Assembly (NCBI RefSeq): GCF_002797715.1
Contig: NZ_PGFF01000001.1
Coordinates: forward strand, 744,001-808,000
From: Diaminobutyricimonas aerilata
Lineage (GTDB): Bacteria > Actinomycetota > Actinomycetes > Actinomycetales > Microbacteriaceae
Direction: 5' to 3'
DNA length: 64,000 nt
The translations under genes were made by a program, and so were the position numbers. Position 1 is the stretch's first letter; each line of letters begins with the position of its first letter. The notes under the pieces were generated by a model that worked only from the letters and a program-made list of their open reading frames with translations, had not been told where the DNA came from and ran no database searches. This document shows positions 44,160 to 52,276 of this stretch, in pieces.

Positions 44160-45337
44160 CGAGTAAGGAGCGCGGTCTGCCTCTCGCGACGACGACCTGG
44201 GACGACCGCGAATACGCGGCGATCCAGGAAGTGGTTGAAAGCGGTCGATTCACGATGGGCCCACGCGTGGCCGAGTTCGAGCGACAGTTCGCCGAATTCG
44301 TCGGTGCACGCTCTGCCGTGATGGTCAACTCCGGGAGCAGCGCCAACCTCGTCGGATTGACCGCAGCGGTATACGATCCCGACATCCCGCTCGGGCCGGG
44401 CGACGAGATCCTTGTGCCCGCGGTGTCGTGGGCCACGACCTACTATCCCGTGACCCAGCTGGGCATGAAGCTCCGGTTCGTGGATGTCGACGAGCACACC
44501 CTTAATATCGACCTCGACGCGTTGGAACAGCGGATCACTCCTCGGACCAAGGCGGTCTTCGCCGTCAACCTGCTCGGCAACCCGGTCGATTTCGCACGCC
44601 TACGGCACATCTGCGACAAGCACGATCTCGTGTTCTTCGAGGACAATTGCGAGTCGCTAGGCGCTCAATTCGAAGGTCGCCACGCGGGAACCCACGGCCT
44701 ATTCGGCACCTTCTCTTCGTTCTTCTCCCACCACATCTCGACGATGGAAGGTGGGCTAGTCGTTTCCGATCGCCCCTACATCGAACAGGCTTCCCGTTCG
44801 TTGAGAGCGCACGGATGGACACGGGAGCTTGCCGCCGACAACCTGATCCATCCCAAGAGCGACGACCCGTTCGAAGACCTGTTTCGCTTCGTGCTACCCG
44901 GATACAACGTGCGTCCGGTCGAGATGTCGGGTGCCATCGGTTCCGAGCAGATCCGGAAGCTTCCGGACCTGATCACCGGTCGCCAGCGCAATGCCGAAAC
45001 ATACGTGCGTGTCTTCGCAGAGAGTGATCGCGTCGACATTCAGCACGAAACCGGGTCAAGCAGTTGGTTCGGGTTCGCCCTCCTGCTCAAGGGTGAGCTC
45101 GAAGGCCGGAGGAAGGACGTGGTCTCCGCGCTCACCGCTGCAGGCGTCGAAGTGCGGCCCATCGTCGCGGGCAACTTCGCTCGCAACCCGGTCATTCAAC
45201 GACTTGACGCCGACGTGCCGCCGGAGCTGCCCAACGCCGACCGTGTGCACCACCAAGGGCTATTCATCGGCAACCACCACTACGACATCAGTTCTGAGAT
45301 CGAGACGGTCGCGGAGATCGTCGAAGCGATTCGCTGA
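44156..45337 (+). CDS. ColD-like GDP-4-keto-6-deoxymannose 3-dehydratase (DegT fold, His replaces Lys)
   Basis: 393 aa, fold type I PLP protein of the DegT/DnrJ/EryC1 family: MVNSGSSANLVGLTA, GDEILVPAVSWATTYYPVTQLG, FFEDNCESLGAQFEG (PLP-contacting Asp/Ser region) and LPGYNVRPVEMSGAIGSEQI. At the Schiff-base lysine position the sequence is FSSFFSHHISTMEGG: His192 replaces Lys. Of the relatives known with His here, ColD removes the 3-hydroxyl of GDP-4-keto-6-deoxymannose with PLP and glutamate, and RfbH acts on a CDP sugar. SHHIxTMEGG and the gmd/fcl neighbours favour ColD. It follows the Fcl/ColC-like gene with an ATGA overlap. Confidence 0.85.
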   Translation: MTSKERGLPLATTTWDDREYAAIQEVVESGRFTMGPRVAEFERQFAEFVGARSAVMVNSGSSANLVGLTAAVYDPDIPLGPGDEILVPAVSWATTYYPVTQLGMKLRFVDVDEHTLNIDLDALEQRITPRTKAVFAVNLLGNPVDFARLRHICDKHDLVFFEDNCESLGAQFEGRHAGTHGLFGTFSSFFSHHISTMEGGLVVSDRPYIEQASRSLRAHGWTRELAADNLIHPKSDDPFEDLFRFVLPGYNVRPVEMSGAIGSEQIRKLPDLITGRQRNAETYVRVFAESDRVDIQHETGSSSWFGFALLLKGELEGRRKDVVSALTAAGVEVRPIVAGNFARNPVIQRLDADVPPELPNADRVHHQGLFIGNHHYDISSEIETVAEIVEAIR

Positions 45338-45351
45338 CCGGCAGGGCACCT

Positions 45352-45382
45352 GCTGACCGGCGATTCAAGCTCGCCGGTCAGC
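45352..45382. terminator. Bidirectional hairpin terminator between colD-like and gmd genes
   Basis: A perfect 12-bp stem (GCTGACCGGCGA with TCGCCGGTCAGC) around the loop TTCAAGC, midway between two convergent stops at 45337 and 45391. Confidence 0.75.
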
Positions 45383-45390
45383 GCTGATCC

Positions 45391-46419
45391 TTATCGGCTC
45401 ACGACATCGATCCAGTGAGCGTGACCCTCGGTCTCCAAGCGCGCGACGTCGGCGTCGACCATGATCTCCGCGAGACGCGGCGTCAGGACGTTGGGCACCC
45501 AGCCGAGCGTTTCCTTCGCGAAAGAAGCGTCACCGATGAGGGAATCGACCTCGGTGGGGCGCAGGTATCGTTCGTCGAACTCGACATACTTTTCCCACTC
45601 GAGGCCGACATGCGAAAAGGAGAACTGAAGGAAGTCTCGGACCGTGTATGCCTCGCCGGTCGCGAGCACGTAGTCGTGAGGCTCGTCATGCTGAAGCATC
45701 CGCCACATCGCTTCGACGTACTCGGGCGCATACCCCCAGTCGCGAACCGCATCTAGGTTGCCCATGTAGAGCTTGTCCTGCACGCCTGCAGCGATGCGCG
45801 CCACGGCGCGAGTGATCTTCCGAGTGACGAACGTCTCGCCCCGTCGAGGCGACTCGTGATTGAACAGGATCCCATTGACTGCGAAGAGACCGTAAGCCTC
45901 GCGGTAGTTCTTGGTCATCCAGTACGCGTACACCTTGGCGGCGCCGTAGGGCGATCGGGGGTAGAAAGGCGTGGTCTCGCTCTGAGGGGGAGGAGTTGCG
46001 CCGAACATCTCCGAGCTGCTGGCCTGGTAATAGCGCGCGTTGACGCCGCTCACGCGGACCGCTTCGAGCAGTCGCATGGCACCCACGCCCGTAGTGTCGG
46101 CCGTATATTCGGGCTCATCGAAACTCACTCGCACGTGGGATTGAGCTCCCAGGTTGTATACCTCGTGAGGCTGGATGTCCCCGAGCAAGGTCACCAACCG
46201 GGACCCGTCGGTAAGGTCTCCGTAGTGAAGGGTCAGGGGGTGTACGTCTTCGTGCGGATCGCGAAAGAGGTGGTCGATGCGCGACGTGTTGAACGTCGAA
46301 GCACGCCGGATCAGACCGTGGACTTCGTAGCCCTTGCTGACCAGGAGTTCGGCGAGATAGCTCCCGTCTTGGCCGGTCACGCCGGTGATCAACGCGCGCT
46401 TTGGCTCGCTTGTGCTCAT
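45391..46419 (-). CDS. gmd: GDP-mannose 4,6-dehydratase
   Basis: 342 aa [47 protein letters not shown] is an unmistakable Gmd start; also [19 protein letters not shown] (catalytic Ser/Glu), [17 protein letters not shown] (Tyr-Lys) and [21 protein letters not shown]. Makes GDP-4-keto-6-deoxy-D-mannose, the shared precursor of GDP-fucose and GDP-colitose. GDP-mannose would come from ManA and PMM in this window plus a GDP-mannose pyrophosphorylase not seen here. The ATG is preceded by GGAGAAATC. Convergent with the colD-like gene. Confidence 0.96.
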   Translation of the reverse strand: MSTSEPKRALITGVTGQDGSYLAELLVSKGYEVHGLIRRASTFNTSRIDHLFRDPHEDVHPLTLHYGDLTDGSRLVTLLGDIQPHEVYNLGAQSHVRVSFDEPEYTADTTGVGAMRLLEAVRVSGVNARYYQASSSEMFGATPPPQSETTPFYPRSPYGAAKVYAYWMTKNYREAYGLFAVNGILFNHESPRRGETFVTRKITRAVARIAAGVQDKLYMGNLDAVRDWGYAPEYVEAMWRMLQHDEPHDYVLATGEAYTVRDFLQFSFSHVGLEWEKYVEFDERYLRPTEVDSLIGDASFAKETLGWVPNVLTPRLAEIMVDADVARLETEGHAHWIDVVSR

Positions 46420-46428
46420 GATTTCTCC

Positions 46429-46604
46429 TTAGTACGGCTCAGCCGTACCATCTTGCCGGACGCGGGGGTTCTCGCCGAACCGGTCGCGATGCGCGTCGAA
46501 GAAGAACGCGGAAAGAGGGGCGGTCGCTCGCCATCGCCGAAGTCGCGATCCGCAGCTCCCGCGCCATCGACGTCATCTCAGCGGGTCGCCCGCCAGGTAC
46601 GCCG
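46429..46604 (-). pseudogene. Possible 3' remnant of a disrupted gene upstream of gmd
   Basis: Reading leftward to the TAA at 46429-46431, the last ~28 codons have good G/C third positions and protein-like content (SAFFFDAHRDRFGENPRVRQ). Further upstream the coding character shifts to another frame (MARELRIATSAMASDRP), as if frameshifted, and the 5' part is missing because the GT2 gene starts at 46605 on the other strand. No family recognised. It may mark a past rearrangement at the edge of the island. Confidence 0.3.
46432..46448. promoter_or_regulatory. Perfect 8-1-8 palindrome upstream of gmd
   Basis: GTACGGCT-C-AGCCGTAC lies 12 nt upstream of the gmd start codon. It could be an operator or a small hairpin over the ribosome-binding region; it also overlaps the end of the possible remnant gene. 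Confidence 0.4.
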
Positions 46605-47567
46605 ATGACCCGCGTCTCCGTCGCTCTCGCGACCTTCAACGGTGCGCGTTACCTCGAGGAGCAGCTGTCGAGCATCCTGGTCCAGACCCGGCTGCCCGAC
46701 GAGATCGTGGTGAGCGACGACGGGTCGACGGACGAGACGCACGAGCTCGTCGAGCGGATACGGGACGAACATCCCGAAGTGGAGTGGGTGATCGAATCCG
46801 GGGGAGGCCTCGGCGTCGTCCGCAATTTCGACCGCGCCGTGCGCGGGACCACGGGGGACGTCATCGTGCTGTCCGACCAGGACGACCGCTGGCACGACGT
46901 CCGGATCGAGCGCGCGCTCGCCGAGCTCGAACGGACGGGGGCGCTCCTGCACCACTCCGACGCGCGCCTCGTCGACGCGACAGGAACCGACCTCGGGGCG
47001 ACGCTCTTCGAACGTCTCGAGATCGCCGACCGCACGTTCGGCGAGATCGAGCAGGGTGACGCGTTCGGCGTGTACCTGCGCCGCAATCTGGCCACGGGTG
47101 CGGCGACCGCGTTCCGACGGGAGCTGCTGGATGACGCGCTCCCGTTCCCGGAGGCCTGGGTGCACGACGAGTGGCTCGCCATCCTTGCTGCCGCACGTGG
47201 CCGGATCGCCATCGACAGGGCGCAGCTCATCGACTACCGCCAGCACGGCGCGAACCAGATCGGTGTGCGCCGGCCGACGCTCGCGCGAAAGGTCCGCCGG
47301 GTGTTCGAGCACCAGGGCGGGCGCAACGAGGACCTCGCGGTGCGGGCGCGCGTGTTGTTCGACCGGCTCGTGGAGGTGGGGACGCCGCAGCGGCTGACGG
47401 AGGCGGTCGCGCAGAAGGCGGCGATCGAGCAACGCCGCGCCGACCTGCCGCGCGGGCGCGTCAAGCGGCTCCCGGGTGTGGTGCACCTGTTGCGCACCGG
47501 CGCCTACGAGCGTTACGCGAGCCAGGGACGCAAGGACGCGCTGCGCGACCTGCTATCGCGGCGCTGA
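46605..47567 (+). CDS. GT2 glycosyltransferase, RfbF-type
   Basis: 320 aa. TRVSVALATFNGARYLEEQLSSILVQTRLPDEIVVSDDGSTDET, then IVLSDQDDRWHDVRIERAL with the SDQDDxW block usual in rhamnosyltransferase-like enzymes, and WVHDEWLAILAAARG. A basic C-terminal helical region follows. G+C and codon use are back to the high core level, so the island edge lies close to 46.5 kb. No clear ribosome-binding site; ATG 46605 is the first codon before the GT2 motif. Confidence 0.88.
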   Translation: MTRVSVALATFNGARYLEEQLSSILVQTRLPDEIVVSDDGSTDETHELVERIRDEHPEVEWVIESGGGLGVVRNFDRAVRGTTGDVIVLSDQDDRWHDVRIERALAELERTGALLHHSDARLVDATGTDLGATLFERLEIADRTFGEIEQGDAFGVYLRRNLATGAATAFRRELLDDALPFPEAWVHDEWLAILAAARGRIAIDRAQLIDYRQHGANQIGVRRPTLARKVRRVFEHQGGRNEDLAVRARVLFDRLVEVGTPQRLTEAVAQKAAIEQRRADLPRGRVKRLPGVVHLLRTGAYERYASQGRKDALRDLLSRR

Positions 47568-48866
47568 GGAGAACGGTGCGGCAGGCAGGGGCGTCAGCGC
47601 CTTGCGCCAGCTCAGGTTCTGGGACGCCTTCACGGCGCAGACGACGAACGTCAGCCAGCCGAACTCGACGAGCAGGTAGCTCTCGGCGAGGCCGACGGTG
47701 AGCAGCACGACGAGCACGAGCGCCGGCCAGGAGTAGATGACGCTGCGCCGGCGACCGGCCAGCAGCCACGAGCGCACGAACGCGAGGCCCACGAGACCGA
47801 GCAGCAGCGCGAGTCCGACGATGCCCGCCTGCAGCCACACGTCCACGTAGGCGCTCGCCGCGGAATGGCTGCGCTGACCGTCGACCGGGCCGATCGCGAA
47901 GTAGGGCGCGATGTTGCGGCGCCACTTGCCGAGCCAGCCCCAGCCCTCGAGCGGGTTGATCTGCAGGAAGGGCACGATCTCGCGCCACACGCCGAGGCGG
48001 TAGCGGAGTTCCGCGGACGCCGCGAAGGCGTCGACGAGGCGGCCGCGGGCGAGCCAGGCGAGGCCTGCGAGGCCCGCGGCGAGCACGAGGACCACGAACT
48101 GCAGCGCCGTGCGGGCCTCGGGCCGGGCGCGGCGCAGCCCGTAGAGCGCCGCCGCGGCGATGACGAGGATGACGAGCGTGCCGTAGGCGACGGGGGAGCG
48201 GGCGACGACGATGACGACTGCCGCGCCGATGAGCGACCAGATCCCCACCTCGCGTCGAACCGAGCGGGTGCGCAGCTCGGTGGCGAACGTGATGAGCGCG
48301 ATCAGCGCGACCATCCCGAGCAGGTTGCGCGAGCCGAAGACGCCCTGGATCGGGCCGCCGGACGCCAGGTCTCCCTGCACGTCGATGATGTCGAACGAGG
48401 TGTCGAGCAGGAGACCGAAGACCACCTCGACGACGAGCGACGCGGCGAGGGCGACGCGCAGTACGTCGCCGAACGCGCGGACGATCTGGATCGTGTCGCG
48501 CGCGAGGGCGAGGTAGAGCCCGAGCACCGTGAACGCGAGCAGGTACGCGATCCCGCCGAAGGTCGCCCACTGGTACTCACTCCAGAAGATCGACGACACG
48601 ATCCACGCGATATAGGCCAGCAGGCTGATGGGCAGCAGGCCGTGCCACTCGATGGCACGGCGGTCGAGGATGAGAGCGACGGCGGCGATGACGACGAGGG
48701 ACGACAGGATCGCGATGAGGCCCGCCCATCCGATCATCCGGTGCAGTAGGAACGACCCCGCGGCGGTGGCGACGATGGTGAGCGAGAGAGCGCTCGCGAA
48801 CCGCGGTGAGGCGACGAAGACGTGCACGGCGTGCAGTACGCGGTGGCGCGGTTCCGGGTCGCTCAT
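47553..48866 (-). CDS. O-antigen ligase/polymerase-like membrane protein (Wzy/WaaL family), copy 1
   Basis: 437 aa, about 11 transmembrane segments. QGVFGSRNLLGMVALIALITF, SPVAYGTLVILVI and a large periplasmic loop with RYRLGVWREIVPFLQINPLEGWGWLGKW and SHSAASAYVDVWLQAGIVGLALLLGL follow the Wzy_C pattern, including RxxxW and the H-S-x-x-x-x-Y region where the catalytic His lies. Polymerises or attaches lipid-linked glycan outside the membrane. Its 3' end overlaps the GT2 gene tail by 15 nt on the opposite strand. A paralogue follows upstream. Confidence 0.85.
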   Translation of the reverse strand: MSDPEPRHRVLHAVHVFVASPRFASALSLTIVATAAGSFLLHRMIGWAGLIAILSSLVVIAAVALILDRRAIEWHGLLPISLLAYIAWIVSSIFWSEYQWATFGGIAYLLAFTVLGLYLALARDTIQIVRAFGDVLRVALAASLVVEVVFGLLLDTSFDIIDVQGDLASGGPIQGVFGSRNLLGMVALIALITFATELRTRSVRREVGIWSLIGAAVVIVVARSPVAYGTLVILVIAAAALYGLRRARPEARTALQFVVLVLAAGLAGLAWLARGRLVDAFAASAELRYRLGVWREIVPFLQINPLEGWGWLGKWRRNIAPYFAIGPVDGQRSHSAASAYVDVWLQAGIVGLALLLGLVGLAFVRSWLLAGRRRSVIYSWPALVLVVLLTVGLAESYLLVEFGWLTFVVCAVKASQNLSWRKALTPLPAAPFSSAPR

Positions 48867-48887
48867 GGCCCTCCCAACGTACGGTAC

Positions 48888-50180
48888 CTACGCGGCCGTG
48901 CGCCGCCGATCCGCTTTGAGTCGCACGGCGAGGGTCACGAGCAGTACCCAGCCGAGCTCGGTCAGCAGCCGGCTCTCGGCGAACGACTGGACGAGCAGCG
49001 CGGTGAGCAGCAGGACGGGCAGCACCGATTCGGTCGTGAACCGGCCCGCGGCTCCGGACGCCAGTCGCGGGCGGTGGGCCGCCTGCCACCACGCGCGTAC
49101 GAATGCGCTCAGGGCGAGCGTGGCGAAGAGCACGGCCCCGATCACGCCGACCTGGAACCAGAGGTCGAGCCACGCGTTGTGCGCCTGCAGGTAGGTCACG
49201 CCGCGGATGACCACGAGGTCGTCGAACGGCTCGACCCACGGCACCCAGTAGCTCACCCAGCCCCATCCGCCGACCGGCCGCTGCACGGCGAGGTCGGTCA
49301 CGGCGGACCAGATGTCGAGCCGGTTCGTCAGGTCGCTGCTGCGGCCCAGGAGTCGCAGGAGCGCCTCCCGGCCGGCGATCGCGCCGACGATCCCGCCGAC
49401 CGCGAGCACCGCGGTCACCGCGTACGCCGTGAGGCGCGCGCGATCGTCGAGTCGCCGCACCAGCAGGAGCAGAGCGAGGGCGAGGACCACCACGACGGCG
49501 GCCACGATGACCGTCGACGAGCGGGTGAGGGCGAGCACGGCGACGGCGACCACGATCCAGGTGATGCCCGCCCGACGGCGCACGGCCCCGCTCACGAGCC
49601 GGATCGAGAACACGATCAGCGCCAGCAGGGCGAGCATCGACAGGAGGTTCGCGTTGCCGACGATGCCCTGGATACGGCCGCCGTCGAGCAGGAGGGCGCG
49701 CGACCAGTAGAACGATCGCGGCAGGTCCGGCTGCTCCGGATCGAACGCGGGGAAGAAGGGGAGCACCGGCGCGCGGACGATGACCGCCGCGATCGCCTCG
49801 AACACGAGCGACAGTCCGAGCACCCATCTCAGCGCGAAGTCGAGTGCGCGGACGAACGCCGCCCAGTCGAGGCAGAACGCGAGATAGAACGCCCCGACCG
49901 TCGCGACCGCGGTGGTGCCGAGGGCGAGCGCGGTGGCGCCCGGGTAGAAGGACCAGATCAGCGACAGCCCGGCGAAGCCGAGGAAGAGCCACAGCGTGAC
50001 GGGGACGCCGCGCCAGGTCGGTCGCTCGCGGACGAGTTCCACGGCGGCGAGGCCGAGCAGCACGAGGCACACCGTCGCCCATCCGGCCCAGCTGATCGAG
50101 TTGCGCCAGAAGTCGCCGGCCGAGACGGTGAAGAGGATGAGCGTCGCCAGCACTCCGCGATAGCCGGCCCGGTCGATCAT
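48888..50180 (-). CDS. O-antigen ligase/polymerase-like membrane protein (Wzy/WaaL family), copy 2
   Basis: 430 aa, about 11 transmembrane segments. Matches copy 1 motif for motif: QGIVGNANLLSMLALLALIVF, SSTVIVAAVVVVLAL, LTNRLDIWSAVTDLAVQRPVGGWGWVSYW and QAHNAWLDLWFQVGVIGAVLF (His in HNAWLD). Probably arose by tandem duplication and diverged to handle another glycan or step. ATGA-type overlap with the acyltransferase gene (50177-50180). Confidence 0.86.
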   Translation of the reverse strand: MIDRAGYRGVLATLILFTVSAGDFWRNSISWAGWATVCLVLLGLAAVELVRERPTWRGVPVTLWLFLGFAGLSLIWSFYPGATALALGTTAVATVGAFYLAFCLDWAAFVRALDFALRWVLGLSLVFEAIAAVIVRAPVLPFFPAFDPEQPDLPRSFYWSRALLLDGGRIQGIVGNANLLSMLALLALIVFSIRLVSGAVRRRAGITWIVVAVAVLALTRSSTVIVAAVVVVLALALLLLVRRLDDRARLTAYAVTAVLAVGGIVGAIAGREALLRLLGRSSDLTNRLDIWSAVTDLAVQRPVGGWGWVSYWVPWVEPFDDLVVIRGVTYLQAHNAWLDLWFQVGVIGAVLFATLALSAFVRAWWQAAHRPRLASGAAGRFTTESVLPVLLLTALLVQSFAESRLLTELGWVLLVTLAVRLKADRRRTAA

Positions 50181-52165
50181 CCCCCCAGGCTAGCGGCGGC
50201 GAGTACCGGACCGAGCTGGTCGTCGAGGGCGTCGGCCAGCGAGCGGCTGAACGTCGCCGTGACATGGTGGTCATCCGAGTAGACGAGCGTCGACCCGATG
50301 ACGGCGGGGCACGTGCTCTCGTTGCAGAACCGGTCCGTCAGGTCGATCCGCGCGAGATCGCCGGCCGAGGCGAGTGCCTGTTCCGCGGCGGCGATCGGGG
50401 CGTTGAGCACTTCATCCCTGCTCTCCGCGCAGCGGTCGGCTGCGCTGAGGTTGGCCGACAGGCAGTACCTCGGCGGTGCCGTGAGCTGCGGGGTGTCGGT
50501 GACGACCGCCACCCGGGCGGACGGCAACCGCTCGATCGACGACGAGAGCGCCTCCTGCCAGCGCTCCTGCAGGATGCGCGGGTTGCGCTCGGGCATGGGC
50601 GGCAGGTGGTTGGCGAGCAGGATGAGGGCGGGCTGCTCGGCGACGAGTTCGGCGAGCGCGGCCTCGCGCCACTGCGTACAGCTCGGGTTCTTCGTCGAGC
50701 TCCACGCGACCTCGCTGTCGACGCTGCGGCACCCGGATTTCACGAGCGTGATCAACCGCACGCCGTGCCGGTCGACGACCTCGTGCAGTGCGGGGAACCA
50801 TCGACCGGCGTGCGAGTCGCCGAACAGCGCCACGGTGGTCGCGGCATCCGGGTCGCCGTACTCGCACACGACGAGTTCGGGCTCGTTCTTCTGCTGCTGG
50901 CAGCCGTCGAGCTGCAGGTCTCCGACGTCGCGGGCCGCGCGGTCCAGAGTGGGGGCGAGGTTCGACGGCACGAAGGTCGTGCCGTCGGGGAGCTCCTCGC
51001 CGGCGGTGTCCGCGGCGACGCGGTCGGTGGCGAGCCGGGGGTCGGCGGATGCGGCGGCGGCGCCCGTGGCCGAACCGGCGAGCAGCAGCGTGGTCGCGAG
51101 CGCGGCGAGCAGGGTGCGGCGTCGCGGTGTCGGCACACCCCGCCGAACCCGGAACGGTCTCTCGACGGTACGGTGCAGCACGCCCGCGAGCGGCACGGCC
51201 AGCACTCCGAGTGCGATGGTCACCGCGAGCGGGAGGGGTGTCTGCAGCCCGACGGCCTCTTGCGTCAACCGCAGCAGCGGCCAGTGCACGAGGTAGAGCG
51301 AGAACGAGACGGCGCCGATCCATTGCACGGGGCGCAGCCCGAGCACCACGCGCGGCCCGCCGGGGGCGTCCCCGGCGAGTGCCGCGCACGTCGCCGCAAC
51401 AGGCGCGAGCGCCGCCCATCCGGGATAGGCCGTCTCGGGGGAGAGCAGCACGGCGGTCGCGACGATGCCGCCCGCGCCGAGCCAGCCGAGGACGGCCGTG
51501 CCCGCGCTCGCGGGCAACGCGGGGAACAGGGCGAGCAGCGCTCCGGCGGCGAACTCCCACGCGCGGGTGTGCGGCAGGAAGAACGCCAGTGACGGGTCGA
51601 CGGGAGTCGTCGCGACCGACGCGGCGAAGGAGGCGAGCGCCACGGCCCCGACCCCGGCGATGAGCACGATCCGGCGCCGGGCGAGCGCGAGCAGGATGAG
51701 CAGGAGCGGCCACACGAGGTAGAACTGCTCCTCGACGCCGAGCGACCAGTAGTGCTGGAACGGCGACGGGATGCTCTCGGCGAGGTAGTCGACGCCCTCG
51801 GCCCCGAAGCGCAGGTTCGGCACGAACAGCACCGTCGCGAGGGCGTCGAGCAGGGTCGTCTCGCGCCGGAGGGGCGCCACGAGGAACAGGCATCCGATCG
51901 TCGTCAGGGCGGCCACCACGAGCGCGGCCGGAAGAATCCGGCGGATGCGGCGCACGTAGAAGTCGGTCAGCCGGACGCGTCCGCGTGCGTTCAGCTCGTC
52001 GACGAGCTGCCCGGTGATGAGATAGCCCGACAACACGAAGAACACGTCGACCCCGATGAACCCACCTTCGAGGCCGGGGACGCCGACGTGGGCGAGCACG
52101 ACGAGGGCGACCGCGACGGCGCGCAGTCCCTGGATGTCGGTGCGGAACCCGGTGGCGGAACCCAT
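50177..52165 (-). CDS. Acyltransferase-3 (OafA/YrhL) with C-terminal SGNH domain
   Basis: 662 aa. The membrane domain (1 to about 370) begins FRTDIQGLRAVAVALVVLAHVGVPGLEGGFIGVDVFFVLSGYLITG and has IRRILPAALVV and SLGVEEQFYLVWPLLLI. The extracytoplasmic SGNH domain has FGDSHAGRW (about 446-454), KSGCRSV and the closing YSDDHHVTATFS (about 630), supplying Ser and Asp/His. Such fused proteins take acyl groups across the membrane and O-acetylate surface glycans. Operon with the two ligase-like genes. ATG start. Confidence 0.93.
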   Translation of the reverse strand: MGSATGFRTDIQGLRAVAVALVVLAHVGVPGLEGGFIGVDVFFVLSGYLITGQLVDELNARGRVRLTDFYVRRIRRILPAALVVAALTTIGCLFLVAPLRRETTLLDALATVLFVPNLRFGAEGVDYLAESIPSPFQHYWSLGVEEQFYLVWPLLLILLALARRRIVLIAGVGAVALASFAASVATTPVDPSLAFFLPHTRAWEFAAGALLALFPALPASAGTAVLGWLGAGGIVATAVLLSPETAYPGWAALAPVAATCAALAGDAPGGPRVVLGLRPVQWIGAVSFSLYLVHWPLLRLTQEAVGLQTPLPLAVTIALGVLAVPLAGVLHRTVERPFRVRRGVPTPRRRTLLAALATTLLLAGSATGAAAASADPRLATDRVAADTAGEELPDGTTFVPSNLAPTLDRAARDVGDLQLDGCQQQKNEPELVVCEYGDPDAATTVALFGDSHAGRWFPALHEVVDRHGVRLITLVKSGCRSVDSEVAWSSTKNPSCTQWREAALAELVAEQPALILLANHLPPMPERNPRILQERWQEALSSSIERLPSARVAVVTDTPQLTAPPRYCLSANLSAADRCAESRDEVLNAPIAAAEQALASAGDLARIDLTDRFCNESTCPAVIGSTLVYSDDHHVTATFSRSLADALDDQLGPVLAAASLGG

Positions 52166-52214
52166 GGTCCATCGACGCTACGCCTCACGGGTGAACCGCG
52201 GGCGAACACGTCCG

Positions 52215-52273
52215 TTCCCTGAGCCTGTCGAAGGGAACCGGATGGGCGGCTCGCTTCGACAGACTCAGCGGCC
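52215..52273. repeat. Dispersed 23-bp repeat, inverted pair
   Basis: A direct copy TTCCCTGAGCCTGTCGAAGG... at 52215-52239 and an inverted copy (GCTTCGACAGACTCAGCGG) at 52253-52271. Same element as at 21099-21222 and 54704-54730. Here it lies between two genes in the same direction, just past the acyl-CoA dehydrogenase start-proximal side of the upstream operon. Confidence 0.75.
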
Positions 52274-52276
52274 GGC

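Noticed and set aside
44156-45337. Sugar aminotransferase (perosamine-synthase type)
   Set aside because: The PLP-binding lysine is replaced by His192, which rules out the normal transaminase mechanism.
44156-45337. RfbH-type CDP-sugar 3-dehydrase
   Set aside because: RfbH also has His here, but it needs CDP-sugar genes (rfbF/rfbG) and a flavodoxin-type reductase partner; none are present, whereas gmd and an fcl-like gene are.
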